A DNA stretch of 64,000 nt, from the NCBI GenBank assembly GCA_016721605.1, contig JADKHS010000016.1:1-64000 (forward strand), written 5' to 3'. How positions within the stretch are numbered: the first letter of the stretch is position 1; each line of letters begins with the position of its first letter. This document shows positions 1 through 8,262 of this stretch, piece by piece. The notes below the pieces were generated by a model. That model saw only the letters and a list, made by a program, of their open reading frames with translations, did no database searches and was not told the DNA's origin. This DNA comes from Nitrosomonadales bacterium (GTDB taxonomy: Bacteria; Pseudomonadota; Gammaproteobacteria; Burkholderiales; Gallionellaceae). The position numbers were made by a program, and so were the translations under genes.

Positions 1-13
1 AAAGAGAACAAAC

Positions 14-718
14 ATGGGCGCACAGTGGAAAGCAAGACACAAGGAAGTCGCAGCGAATGCAAGGGGTAAAATTTTCGGCAAGCTGGCCAAAGAAATCATG
101 GTGGCCGCAAAGGGCGGTGCTGACATTGGCTCAAACTCACGTTTGCGTCTGATGGTTGAGCAAGCCAAAAAAGTCTCTATGCCAAAAGAGACCTTGGATC
201 GCGCCATCAAAAAAGGGGCAGGCTTGTTGGATGGTCCGCTTCACATGGAACATCTGGTGTACGAAGGTTTCGCGCCGCACCATGTACCCGTCATTGTTGA
301 ATGTCTGTCCGATAACATCAACCGCACTAAAGCCAGCATGAATGTGTTGTTCCGCAAAGGACAGTTGGGCGCGCCCGGTTCTGTCTCATGGGACTTCAAC
401 CATGTCGGCATGATCGAAGCGACACCGAATACAAAAGATGGTGATGCCGAAGTCGCCGCAATCGAAGCGGGCGCGCAAGACTTTGAGGCTGCGGATGACG
501 GTGCGACTCTGTTCATCACCGAGTACACCGATCTGGATGCGGTGTGCAAAGCGTTACCCGCACAAGGCTTCACCGTCACCTCCGCAATGGTTGGCTACCG
601 CCCCAAAAATCCCGTCACCCTCAGCAACGATGCCGAACGTGAAGAAGTCGAAGCTTTCCTCGAAGCCATCGATGCGGATGATGACGTGCAGAATGTTTAT
701 GTGGGGTTGGCTGGGTAG
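14..718 (+). CDS. YebC/PmpR-family putative transcriptional regulator (paralogue 1)
   Basis: A 234-residue protein of the YebC/PmpR (TACO1-like) family, a family of cytosolic DNA-binding regulators that has also been linked to translation of proline-rich stretches. The N-terminal block (MGAQWKARHKEVAANARGK) replaces the usual MAGHSKWANI start of YebC, so this is the divergent paralogue type. The central part keeps the family pattern NRTKAS...GSVSW, and the end keeps the acidic DDDVQNVY motif. A purine-rich AAAGAGAA lies just before the ATG. A second, canonical YebC is encoded at 11621-12346 next to ruvC. The upstream side is cut by the window edge, so operon partners are unknown. The family call is firm; the regulatory target cannot be read from sequence. 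Confidence 0.85.
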   Translation: MGAQWKARHKEVAANARGKIFGKLAKEIMVAAKGGADIGSNSRLRLMVEQAKKVSMPKETLDRAIKKGAGLLDGPLHMEHLVYEGFAPHHVPVIVECLSDNINRTKASMNVLFRKGQLGAPGSVSWDFNHVGMIEATPNTKDGDAEVAAIEAGAQDFEAADDGATLFITEYTDLDAVCKALPAQGFTVTSAMVGYRPKNPVTLSNDAEREEVEAFLEAIDADDDVQNVYVGLAG

Positions 719-739
719 CACTGAAAGATGGCCTGCGCT

Positions 740-926
740 TATAGGGTACCTCTAAAAATTCAGATTTACGGGCATCCCCTTCGGGGATTGCCTGCTTAAC
801 CGTCTCGTCACAATAGAGCATACTCAAAAAAAATTATCGCTTACATATCAACTATATGTCGTGCTCAAATTTTTTGCTCATACCTTACTCTTGCTTAAAA
901 ACTTGAATTTTTAGAGGTGCCCTATA
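740..926. mobile_element. MITE-like element with 23-bp terminal inverted repeats
   Basis: Positions 740-762 and 904-926 are inverted copies that match at 22 of 23 bases (core ACCTCTAAAAATTC). They enclose 141 bases with no gene. A stem with a UUCG-type loop lies at 771-792. The left third recurs at 24637-24710 with clear divergence, so the element belongs to a dispersed family. No transposase is encoded. It sits directly after the first yebC gene and before the convergent GAF gene, so the internal hairpin may also act in termination. The parent insertion sequence is not identified. Confidence 0.7.
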
Positions 927-938
927 GACCCTAAATTG

Positions 939-1709
939 CTACTTGTCTGTCGGTTTTGTCATCTTCCGTTCTATTCGCTTACTATGCTGTTCTAAATTAT
1001 CATTTAATTGGCTGATAATTTCCGAAGCGGCACTAATAATTTGATTTGCGCCAAATCCTCCCCGGGCCATTTCTTTGTAGAAGGATTTTGCATATATTTT
1101 CGCCACTTGATCAGGATTGTGAAAAGCACTGCCCAACGATGCGCCCATATTATTTTTTGCCTCTTGGGCCAGTGCCAGTTGGGCAAAACGTGAATTCAGA
1201 ATGCTCTGCAATTGGATTGACTGAATCGACTTACCGATGAATAAAGCAACCACATTGAGAAGATTTAAATCAACCAGATTGAATGCACAATCGCGCATAT
1301 GGCCACTTACGTTTACTACACCTACAATTTGCCCACCAATGGTAATAGGCGAAGAAATCAGGCTTTTACAGGGTTCATTGGCACGTCGAGCCAATTTGGC
1401 AAATGCTGAGCAATTAATATCTTCAATCAGCAAAGGTTGGCCGGTTGCAATCACATGCCCAGCAATACCATCGCCCTTCCCTATCAATTCTTTATAAGCG
1501 GCAGCCGGCATTGGGCCGTAGTTAGCGCAAACACTCATCCGCAAATTATCGGCTGTGCCATCATTGAGCAGCATGATTGAGCAATTTATGGCGCTTAATA
1601 TTTTTGCCGTCATTTCAGCAAGTTGCGTAAGATTGTCGTCAAGATTGTCCTTTTCCAGAAAATTGGACAAATCCTGAAGCTTGATCAACGGAGTTTCTAC
1701 ATCGCCCAT
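939..1709 (-). CDS. GAF-domain protein
   Basis: A cytosolic protein of about 256 residues with one GAF sensor domain, covering roughly residues 10-170. Recognisable parts are the strand-turn IGKGDGIAGHVIATGQPLLIEDI and the later block SLISSPITIGGQIVGVVNV, which is the usual GAF signature. The last 80 residues are probably helical and carry no known output domain, so it may be a stand-alone sensor or partner protein. The chosen ATG at 1709 has AAGGA ten bases upstream. An in-frame ATG at 1760 would add 17 residues but has only a weak GGA. It is convergent with the upstream yebC gene. Ligand and partner are unknown. Confidence 0.75.
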   Translation of the reverse strand: MGDVETPLIKLQDLSNFLEKDNLDDNLTQLAEMTAKILSAINCSIMLLNDGTADNLRMSVCANYGPMPAAAYKELIGKGDGIAGHVIATGQPLLIEDINCSAFAKLARRANEPCKSLISSPITIGGQIVGVVNVSGHMRDCAFNLVDLNLLNVVALFIGKSIQSIQLQSILNSRFAQLALAQEAKNNMGASLGSAFHNPDQVAKIYAKSFYKEMARGGFGANQIISAASEIISQLNDNLEQHSKRIERKMTKPTDK

Positions 1710-1954
1710 TATGAGATTATCCTTAACCTTCACCGTATTATTAGACAGCCAAGTGGCCACATTTTTACTGATCCAAGCGCAAAAGCGTTAGCAGTTTAAC
1801 ATCGCAAAATAATCAGCAGTGTCCAAAAACAATCATTCAGGCTTAGGTGAAATAAAAGCCTTGTGAAAAAGATGACGCGCAAGAAGAAAGGGACGGCATA
1901 CGCAGCCAGGTTGCGCGTACATACAGTATCTGCCGTGCGGTACCAGTCAACCAA

Positions 1955-2906
1955 TCAGAGCAGCTCTTGTGGGTAGGCAGAGTGCGCGCTCGAAAAGTTG
2001 ATCTGCAAAAACAAGGTTAGCGGGTTGGGGCGACCATTTTGAGTGGCTTCCATCATGCTTGAAGGAACGGGCGTATTCAAGAAATGTATAGCATAACGCA
2101 AGGCGTAAAAAAGTGGCCGCATCAACCCAAGCTCGTGTGCCCGCACGGATAAATCTGTCCAAAACGTTGGCAACTTACTGAAATGACGTAACAAACTATC
2201 AATGTCGACCAAATCCCGCAGCCCCTGATCCAGTTGATCGTTATGGAACAGGTGGACAGCACTGTGAAGCACCATATCAGCCGGGGCAAATACCTTCACA
2301 TCATCATAGCTATCAAGTAACTGCGCCGCAGCCAAAAGCTTTGCCGAATCAGGGTGAAGCGCTGCTGTTTCCGGCAAAATCGCATGATGCACGTCGATAA
2401 CGGTCTTCCGTTTAATATGCCGCATAGGCGGCAATTCATGCATCCATGTACGATAGTAACGCTGGTCATAAGCATCGTGATGCGTCGCAGCCCAACCATG
2501 AAGCATCAAGGCGGCTTCTACAACACTGAGACTATCTTTAGGCACAATGATGTCAATATCAGAGAATAGCCTTCCTTGGCGGACGGCAGTTTTGCCATTA
2601 CATAAGCAGCGCCTTTGAGGAGAATGACTGGCACACCTACTTTTCCAATGCCTTTCGAATTTGGGTTATTTCCCAATGAACAGCTTGAATATGCTTTTCA
2701 GAGATGACGCGTGACCACTCCAGGTGTTGGCGGGGTTTTGGCGGTACCTGTTCGAGTAAGCTGCGTTCGTCTAATAAAAGGCAAATACGTGCCAACAGAT
2801 TCGCGCGACGTGCTTGGCGTATGAGCAAATCCCAGTCTGGCAGACTTAGAGCAATCAATGCTTCTGGATCTCGGAGCGCTTGTAATATTAAGTAATTGGG
2901 GATCAC
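1955..2906 (-). pseudogene. Nucleotidyltransferase-family protein of the HPr-rel-A locus, frameshifted
   Basis: Two reading frames together encode one protein of about 316 residues resembling the NTP_transf_5 nucleotidyltransferases. The first part (2906 to about 2575) runs to ILLKGAAYVMAKLPSA. The second frame then supplies GRLFSDIDIIVPK, the metal-binding G-x-SDID type motif, and continues to the end at 1955. Restoring a single G in the AAGGAAGG run near 2575 joins them, so the break is one missing base. The first part opens with a GTG at 2906. It is the last gene of a minus-strand group headed by the precursor-like ORF at 4636-5091. Function is inferred: it may move a nucleotide onto a substrate of this system. 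It could be intact in the real genome. Confidence 0.65.
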
Positions 2907-3036
2907 ATTGGGTATTTATGTCAAATATAATGTGATGAGTCGTTTTGCCACTACCCAATGCATCTTCACCAGAAAGGGCAGGAACTCGATTCACTTCCTC
3001 TACAGGGGAGGCTAGGGCAACCTGATTGTAAATAGC

Positions 3037-3978
3037 CTACAATTCATTAGCATACGTATGGTTATTATTGGAAGCTTGCGGCTTCAGCGCACCAAATATT
3101 TCAATGGCATCATCCAGTTTGCTATACGTAAAATCATAACACAGAGACGCATCAATCAAATTTGTCATGGCCTTAAAGCCCTTGAGTCCAAGAAGACTGT
3201 AATTAAAAGAATTATCTGCAACCCGCATGAAAGCGCGGGATTGAGGCAGTCTCTCCAAACACGCCGTAGCACCAGCCTGATATTTGGGGAAAATAACCCA
3301 CGCAACCTGCACGGCCTCTGCAGCGCGGGCGATGCTATCAGCCGGTGCTTTCATGTGGGCGACCGTGCCTTTTATCGTATCCGCCACCTTACGGCTGAAA
3401 ATCGCATTGGGCTCATAACGCCTGATGATCTCTATAGATTCGTTTTTTAAACTAACGGGGCGCGGAAGCGATAAGTTTCCATCACCAACACGAATCAACG
3501 CAAGCTCATCAGACAGCAACCTCCATCCACGGTTTACCAAAGCTGCACATAAGGTACTTTTACCCGAGCCTGGAGGAGCGGGCATAATCGCGGCAAAACC
3601 ACCTTTTTCAACTACTGCCGCATGAATCATCAAACAGTGATTAACATGAGTTGATACGCACCAGTTAAGTCCCCACTCCAGCATGGGAAATGCCTGATCT
3701 AACGGCAAAGGTTTAAATATGGTGTTTCCGTCAAATAAAAACAACACCTGAGGCTTAAACCATCGCCGTAGGTTACGTGGACGCGTAAGACTAACGTGAA
3801 AATCCGCAAAACAATCTTGCTCGGCCAAAGGATAATCGGCATAAAGCAAACCGATACCTTCAGCCACACTGGGAATCGTAGTTTTAAGGTGCGTGGTAAA
3901 AGAGCCGGTTTGCAGATATATCCCCGCCGTTTTAAGACGGAGCTTAAGTTCTGATGGCGTTAATGCAGAAACATTCAA
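3037..3978 (-). CDS. HprK-related kinase A (HPr-rel-A system)
   Basis: A 313-residue protein with a clear P-loop, APPGSGKSTLCAAL, near residue 165, followed by the RGWRLLSDELALI block typical of HPr kinase/phosphorylase relatives. It lacks the N-terminal regulatory domain of true HprK, and no HPr or PTS gene is near. It fits the HprK-related kinase A family, which travels with a PqqD-like gene and a nucleotidyltransferase, as it does here. The only reasonable start is a TTG at 3978, two bases past the stop of the PqqD-like gene (3981-3983), so translation is probably coupled. An ATG nearby at 3974 is out of frame. Its substrate is unknown. A role in modifying the small protein(s) encoded upstream is an inference from gene order. 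Confidence 0.8.
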   Translation of the reverse strand: MNVSALTPSELKLRLKTAGIYLQTGSFTTHLKTTIPSVAEGIGLLYADYPLAEQDCFADFHVSLTRPRNLRRWFKPQVLFLFDGNTIFKPLPLDQAFPMLEWGLNWCVSTHVNHCLMIHAAVVEKGGFAAIMPAPPGSGKSTLCAALVNRGWRLLSDELALIRVGDGNLSLPRPVSLKNESIEIIRRYEPNAIFSRKVADTIKGTVAHMKAPADSIARAAEAVQVAWVIFPKYQAGATACLERLPQSRAFMRVADNSFNYSLLGLKGFKAMTNLIDASLCYDFTYSKLDDAIEIFGALKPQASNNNHTYANEL

Positions 3979-3980
3979 AA

Positions 3981-4259
3981 TCAGCTAAATTCTATCAGTC
4001 CAAGCGTATTAAGCTCATTAAGGAGATGGTCAATTTGGAATGAAAATTCCTTATACGTTACATTTTCAGCTTGCAGCCGTTGGGCAAGTGCTTCGGTCAA
4101 GCGTAGCGCGTTTAATGACGATTGCCGTAATTCCAACAACACCTGAGCAGCCGCTGAACCAAGCAGATGGGTATCTCCCGAAAGATTATTATAAAATACC
4201 CATTCATCGTCCCATGAGCAGTAGCTAATTGCCTGACTGGAAGTTAAGCGCCATTCCAT
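3981..4259 (-). CDS. HPr-rel-A system PqqD-family peptide chaperone
   Basis: A 92-residue protein of the PqqD fold, the RiPP-recognition type domain that binds leader peptides in peptide-modifying systems. Seen features are the opening W-x(14)-DEWVFYN, the SGDTHLLGSAAAQVLLEL core and the closing LLNELNTLGLIE, all typical of the PqqD variant found next to HprK-related kinase A. It sits between the small ORF at 4316-4639 (56-bp gap) and the kinase, whose start lies 2 bases past its stop. By analogy with other PqqD proteins it should hold a precursor for a modifying enzyme. The likely client is one of the two ORFs just upstream, but that is inference from position. Confidence 0.8.
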   Translation of the reverse strand: MEWRLTSSQAISYCSWDDEWVFYNNLSGDTHLLGSAAAQVLLELRQSSLNALRLTEALAQRLQAENVTYKEFSFQIDHLLNELNTLGLIEFS

Positions 4260-4315
4260 TTTTAATTAGCATCATTAAGGGAAAAGTAAGACTGGCATAT
4301 GGTTATTGCGACAAT

Positions 4316-4639
4316 TTAATTAGCCCCAGTTTGTTTTAAATAATCGATAATTTGTGCGGCATTCCAATCTACACTGGCAGTGGGAGAGAAAACACCACGA
4401 CTCTGCCATTCATAGAACATTGATCGAATTGTATCTTGAGACAAATAGGGAGTAGCTCCACTTCTCGCACGATACAATGCTTTCACAAGATGTTGTAATA
4501 ACACCTGCGTTTGATAAGGAGGAAGATCCGGAGGTGCAACTACAGCAGTCGGCGTTGGCGACGTTATATTATTTGAACCCTTACCTTTTTGCGTAAGATA
4601 ATTTGAACCTGATGCGAAACGCCGCGAGTCGCCGATCAT
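4316..4639 (-). CDS. Small conserved-looking protein of the HPr-rel-A locus
   Basis: A 107-residue protein without signal peptide or membrane segment. The N-terminal half is Ser/Thr/Pro-rich and low in structure. The C-terminal half looks folded and ends with FSPTASVDWNAAQIIDYLKQTG. The start overlaps the stop of the upstream ORF by ATGA (4636-4639), which suggests translational coupling. It may instead be the C-terminal part of the same polypeptide separated by a frameshift, since frameshifts are common in this window. I have a weak memory of similar C-terminal endings in single, longer precursor-like proteins next to HPr-rel-A genes; that should be checked. No function is claimed. Confidence 0.55.
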   Translation of the reverse strand: MIGDSRRFASGSNYLTQKGKGSNNITSPTPTAVVAPPDLPPYQTQVLLQHLVKALYRARSGATPYLSQDTIRSMFYEWQSRGVFSPTASVDWNAAQIIDYLKQTGAN

Positions 4640-5091
4640 TTAGCTCGGGCGGCGCGCTTGAACTTTGCCATTTGCACTGAAGAATCTACATTTGCAGTCT
4701 GAGACTCAGTCCAAACATTCGCCATTATATCTACGCAACGCCTACTGTTATACGAAGTATTCGATGGATTTGACATTGGGAACGCAGCTATAAATGTTTC
4801 ATTTGGATCCGGGGGAAGTGTAACGCCTGGCGGGATAACGGGACATTCACCATGCTGGCTGGTATTACCTGACACAAACCCAGATGGTGTCGAACAAAAT
4901 GCCTCACCCAATACGGGCCGACTCGCAAGAGTTAAAATAATCCCTGATACCGCTAAACCAGATGTTGCAAACTGCCTCCGAGATTCGCCTGTATACTTTA
5001 TCTGATCATCTGCCTCATGATGTAGCTGTTGTTTTTCCAACCCATCACTTTTATCCACATTGACGGCCATAATATAATCATCCTTTTTCAT
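4636..5091 (-). CDS. Precursor-like protein with twin-arginine-type signal, HPr-rel-A locus
   Basis: About 151 residues from the ATG at 5091, which has AAGGTG just upstream; an ATG at 5112 and one at 5070 are also possible. After a charged leader comes ESRRQFATSGLAVSGIILTLASRPVLG. This is an RR pair followed by a hydrophobic stretch, like a Tat signal sequence. The mature part starts with a Cys (FCSTPSGFVSGNTSQHGEC), holds a third Cys later (RRCVDIM), and has a Pro-rich linker. It is the first gene of the minus-strand group and would be the natural substrate of a PqqD plus kinase plus nucleotidyltransferase set. The signal and cysteines are seen; the role as substrate is inferred. The protein family was not recognised. 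Confidence 0.6.
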   Translation of the reverse strand: MKKDDYIMAVNVDKSDGLEKQQLHHEADDQIKYTGESRRQFATSGLAVSGIILTLASRPVLGEAFCSTPSGFVSGNTSQHGECPVIPPGVTLPPDPNETFIAAFPMSNPSNTSYNSRRCVDIMANVWTESQTANVDSSVQMAKFKRAARAK

Positions 5092-5334
5092 GTTGCACCT
5101 TGCATTTCGCACACTGTCCTAATTCGATTATTTAGTACTTAGTACCCGGCAAATTAATATAGAACACACCAGACACATCAAGCAAGATACATGCCAAAAC
5201 CGGCATGTATCTTAAAGCAATATAATAAACATGGCGCTACACTACCCACACGCCTACAATTTCTTACTCTCTTGAATTTTTCAACTAGGAATGTAAAAAT
5301 TCTCGACATCCTAACCAAGCGCTCACGACTCTAA

Positions 5335-5560
5335 AATGAAATAAAGTGAGCGATCAATCTTTAACTTCCAGGATAAGAAGTTGATCCACCCGTCCTGTAA
5401 TTGTCGAAGGATAAACAAAAAACTTCCAATCCAATTGCCGCTCACCATGGCTGCTTATAACTTTTTTTCTTGCGGTTCTAGCCCTTAATTTGCATCTCAA
5501 CCGACAAGGCGTCTTGCCGCGTGACACAATCTTCCTGCAACCGAGTAAGCCTCGCTGCTG
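5335..5560. repeat. Dispersed diverged repeat, copy A
   Basis: This stretch aligns by eye with 48559-48785. Shared landmarks in the same order are TGAAATAAAG, GTCCTG, AACTTCC, CTTGCCG, GTGACACA and CAACCGAG. The overall identity looks moderate, with small indels. No coding role is clear on either strand. Both copies lie in long intergenic regions near mobile-element debris. Confidence 0.55.
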
Positions 5561-5651
5561 TAAACCCTCTCACTCCCCAGCCCGGCCTAGCCGATACGCC
5601 TTTCAAAAGATTGCCCGATATAGTAACCTGCCAAAAACGGGGGCCCCGCCG

Positions 5652-5687
<36 letters not shown>

Positions 5688-6195
5688 CTTCCCCGTTAAC
5701 CTAACGTTTTTCGCAACAATCTCCGGCGGCCCTCAATGCCGGCGCGGGGTTTTTTGATCTGCCTCCCTTTGCCCGCTTGCATTCGCTTGCGGCGGGTTCT
5801 GGCTGCGCAAAGGGGGAAGAATATACATCCACTACAAATCCAGCCAAATTGGCTTGTTCGGCCGAGGTCTTAACCTACTTCCACACCCATGAAATTGCGC
5901 CAATGTAGGCTTGCCGGCCCCATTAACATGCTGAAACCTACCTTTGTTTCGCGAACTCCCTTGAGATGGTTTGTCACGCCCATATTGGCATCGGGTTTGG
6001 TTCAAACATTAACATATTGCCAGCTGGGTTTCATTCCTCTGTGCACTTGGTCTTTAGGCTCCTATTAACGCAGCTCGCCCCTCAATTCTCAGTTGCTATA
6101 TTGAATCAATAACACCCATACTAAAATACCTAATAAAAATCTTTTATAGCCAATTTGCAACCCAAACTCTGTAAAAATCGCTCCCCAACAATTCA

Positions 6196-6897
6196 CTGAA
6201 GGCTGCATGTTCGACTTGTAATCTGCGTAAACTATGCCTGCCCGTTAGCCTGAGTAATATTGAAATGGCACGCTTAGATGATTTAATTACCCGCAAAGGT
6301 GTTTACCGTCATGGCAGCATCTTATACCGGAGCGGAGACAAATTCCAAGCGCTGTATGCGATTCGTACTGGTTTTTTCAAAACCCAAATCCTTAATGAAG
6401 ACGGGCGAGAACAAGTTACCGGCTTTCAGATGGCTGGAGAAATCATCGGCATGGATGGCATTAGTAGTGATGCACACACTTGCGATGCCGTAGCACTTGA
6501 AGATAGTGAGGTATGTGAAATCCCCTTCAGCCGCCTAGAGGATCTTGGCCGGGAACTTCCCCCGCTACAGCGACACTTACACCGCATTCTTAGCCGAGAA
6601 ATCGTACGCGATCAAAACATTATGCTGCTGCTTGGATCAATGCGCGCGGAGGAACGCTTGGCTACCTTTCTGCTCAATCTGTCACAACGCTTTGCGGTGC
6701 GCGGCTATTCGCCCACTTCATTCCAATTACGCATGACGCGTCACGAAATCGGCAGCTATCTCGGATTAAAACTGGAAACTGTCAGCCGCGCACTGTCACA
6801 CCTACAGGAAAGCAAACTGATTAATGTGCGCAATAGGTCATTGGAAATACTTTGCCTATCTGGGCTACAAGCCTGCATGGGAAAGCGTACACGCTGA
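6196..6897 (+). CDS. fnr: FNR/CRP-family oxygen-responsive regulator
   Basis: A cyclic-nucleotide-binding-like domain followed by a C-terminal helix-turn-helix (TRHEIGSYLGLKLETVSRALSHLQ), as in FNR/Anr regulators that bind DNA under low oxygen. The first ATG in frame is at 6265. However, the open frame upstream encodes CSTCNLRKLCLPVSL (cysteines at 6208, 6217 and 6235), exactly the C-x2-C-x5-C spacing of the FNR iron-sulfur cluster. The fourth cysteine lies in AHTCDAVALEDSEVC. The real protein therefore begins before 6208. The frame is closed by TAA at 6172 and has no ATG, GTG or TTG between, so either a CTG (6196) is used or an indel hides the true start. It is followed by the SCO1-like gene on the same strand. 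Confidence 0.85.
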   Translation: MKAACSTCNLRKLCLPVSLSNIEMARLDDLITRKGVYRHGSILYRSGDKFQALYAIRTGFFKTQILNEDGREQVTGFQMAGEIIGMDGISSDAHTCDAVALEDSEVCEIPFSRLEDLGRELPPLQRHLHRILSREIVRDQNIMLLLGSMRAEERLATFLLNLSQRFAVRGYSPTSFQLRMTRHEIGSYLGLKLETVSRALSHLQESKLINVRNRSLEILCLSGLQACMGKRTR

Positions 6898-7203
6898 CAT
6901 ATCAGGCAACTACTTAAACAAGACGTGCCCTGTATTGTTGCCCAATCTGAGCACAAACCATGCGACTTTCTTTCTAACCACCAACATCACTGTAATGAAA
7001 ACCTATTACAACTGACCGTTGTACACCCATCGTCCCTTTCATCAGCTTAGGCTTCATAATTTTCACAACAAAGCTTACGACACAGCCAACGGAACATTAT
7101 TAGTTCATTAAATTCAAATAGCTATTCGCGCGTGCATATGCACATTTTCGCAATTTTACAATTTTTCATCGGCACAATTGCCGATTGTTGTACGGAGAAA
7201 TAA

Positions 7204-7794
7204 ATGCATAGACTGCTTTTACTATTATTTATGACGCTGCTAGTCAGTTGCGAGAAATCCAAACCGCCCACTCCATTCCAAGCCATTGATATCAGTTGGC
7301 GATATGCAAGCGAACCCGTGAACTTCCATCTCACCGACCCCAACGGCAAAATACGCAAACTATCTGATTTCAAAGACAAGGTGGTAGTATTATTTTTTGG
7401 TTATACCCACTGCCCCGAGATTTGCCCAACTACGCTGGCTGATCTGGCACAGGTGATGCGCTTGCTTGATAAGGATGCGGCAAAGGTACAGGTGCTATTC
7501 GTCACACTGGATCCTGAACGCGATACGCCAAAACTATTGTCTGAATATGTTCCCTTTTTTCACCCATCTTTCATGGGCTTATACGGCGATGCCCAAACTA
7601 CCGCACAGGTAGCCAAGACATTTGGCGTCAATTATGAAAAACGGGTCGAAAAAGGCAGCTATACACTGGATCATTCCGATGGCACTTACCTAATTGGCGC
7701 AAACGGCAAGCCGGTATTACTTTCCCCCTATAACCAGCGCGTTGAATTGTTAGTGCAGGATATAAAGTTGCTACTACAAACGGCACACGACTAA
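7204..7794 (+). CDS. SCO1/SenC-family copper-binding lipoprotein
   Basis: A 196-residue protein of the SCO1/SenC family, thioredoxin-fold proteins that deliver copper to the CuA site of cytochrome oxidase or act as thiol reductases. The N-terminus is a lipoprotein signal with the lipobox LLVSC at residues 12-16. The copper-binding motif is GYTHCPEICP near residue 75 (CxxxC), and the distal histidine is in YTLDHSDGTYLI. GGAG stands eight bases before the ATG. It acts at the outer face of the inner membrane. It lies about 300 bases after the FNR gene and converges on recX. No oxidase genes are in view, so its partner is outside the window. Confidence 0.9.
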   Translation: MHRLLLLLFMTLLVSCEKSKPPTPFQAIDISWRYASEPVNFHLTDPNGKIRKLSDFKDKVVVLFFGYTHCPEICPTTLADLAQVMRLLDKDAAKVQVLFVTLDPERDTPKLLSEYVPFFHPSFMGLYGDAQTTAQVAKTFGVNYEKRVEKGSYTLDHSDGTYLIGANGKPVLLSPYNQRVELLVQDIKLLLQTAHD

Positions 7795-7806
7795 TGCACA
7801 AACAAC

Positions 7807-8262
7807 CTATCCACCATCGTCTGTACCTCGTAATACCTTAAAAATCACATCCGACATAAAGCCGCGCGATTGCATAAAACGTAGCTGCTTGGCTTTTTCC
7901 TTAGCATCTTCCGGGACAATGCCGAACTTTCTTTGCCAGATATTGCGCGCCGCTTCCAGTTCTGTATCTCTCATTTGCGGTAATGCATCGTTAATCAAAT
8001 CTTCGCCTATGCCTTTCTGGCGAAGTTCATGTGCAATGCGCTGCATGCCGAAACGATTGCGGCGCATGCGCACCAACTGCTCGGCTGCACGGGAATCGGA
8101 CAGCCAACCGCGCGCCGCCAATTCATCCAAAATCCTATCCACATCGTCGTCTGGTGTAGCCTTGAGCAAAAGCTTCGCGTGAAGTTCAGCACGGCTATGT
8201 TCACGCCGCACCAGATATTTTATGGCGCGGGTGTGTAGACTTAACTCAGGCTTCTTTGACAC
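7807..8262 (-). CDS. recX: Regulatory protein RecX
   Basis: A RecX-family inhibitor of RecA filament extension. The protein shows the repeated three-helix units starting with KPELSLHTRAIKYLVRREHSRAEL and continuing with RNRFGMQRIAHELRQKGI. The GTG at 8262 gives the usual short lead before the first helix. ATG codons at 8280 and 8277 would add six or five residues. All of these starts overlap the 3' end of recA (stop at 8246), so recX is the downstream partner of recA in one operon, as in many proteobacteria. Length is normal for the family. It ends 12 bases from the convergent SCO1-like gene. Confidence 0.9.
   Translation of the reverse strand: MSKKPELSLHTRAIKYLVRREHSRAELHAKLLLKATPDDDVDRILDELAARGWLSDSRAAEQLVRMRRNRFGMQRIAHELRQKGIGEDLINDALPQMRDTELEAARNIWQRKFGIVPEDAKEKAKQLRFMQSRGFMSDVIFKVLRGTDDGG

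Noticed and set aside
621..827. Minus-strand frame with VKQAIPEGDARKSEFLEV, similar to one at 24469-24705
   Set aside because: The likeness is due to the shared MITE-like repeat; the frames differ elsewhere and no start signal is present.
3058..3450. 130-residue plus-strand open frame inside the HprK-related kinase gene
   Set aside because: It is antisense to a conserved P-loop protein and shows no domain.
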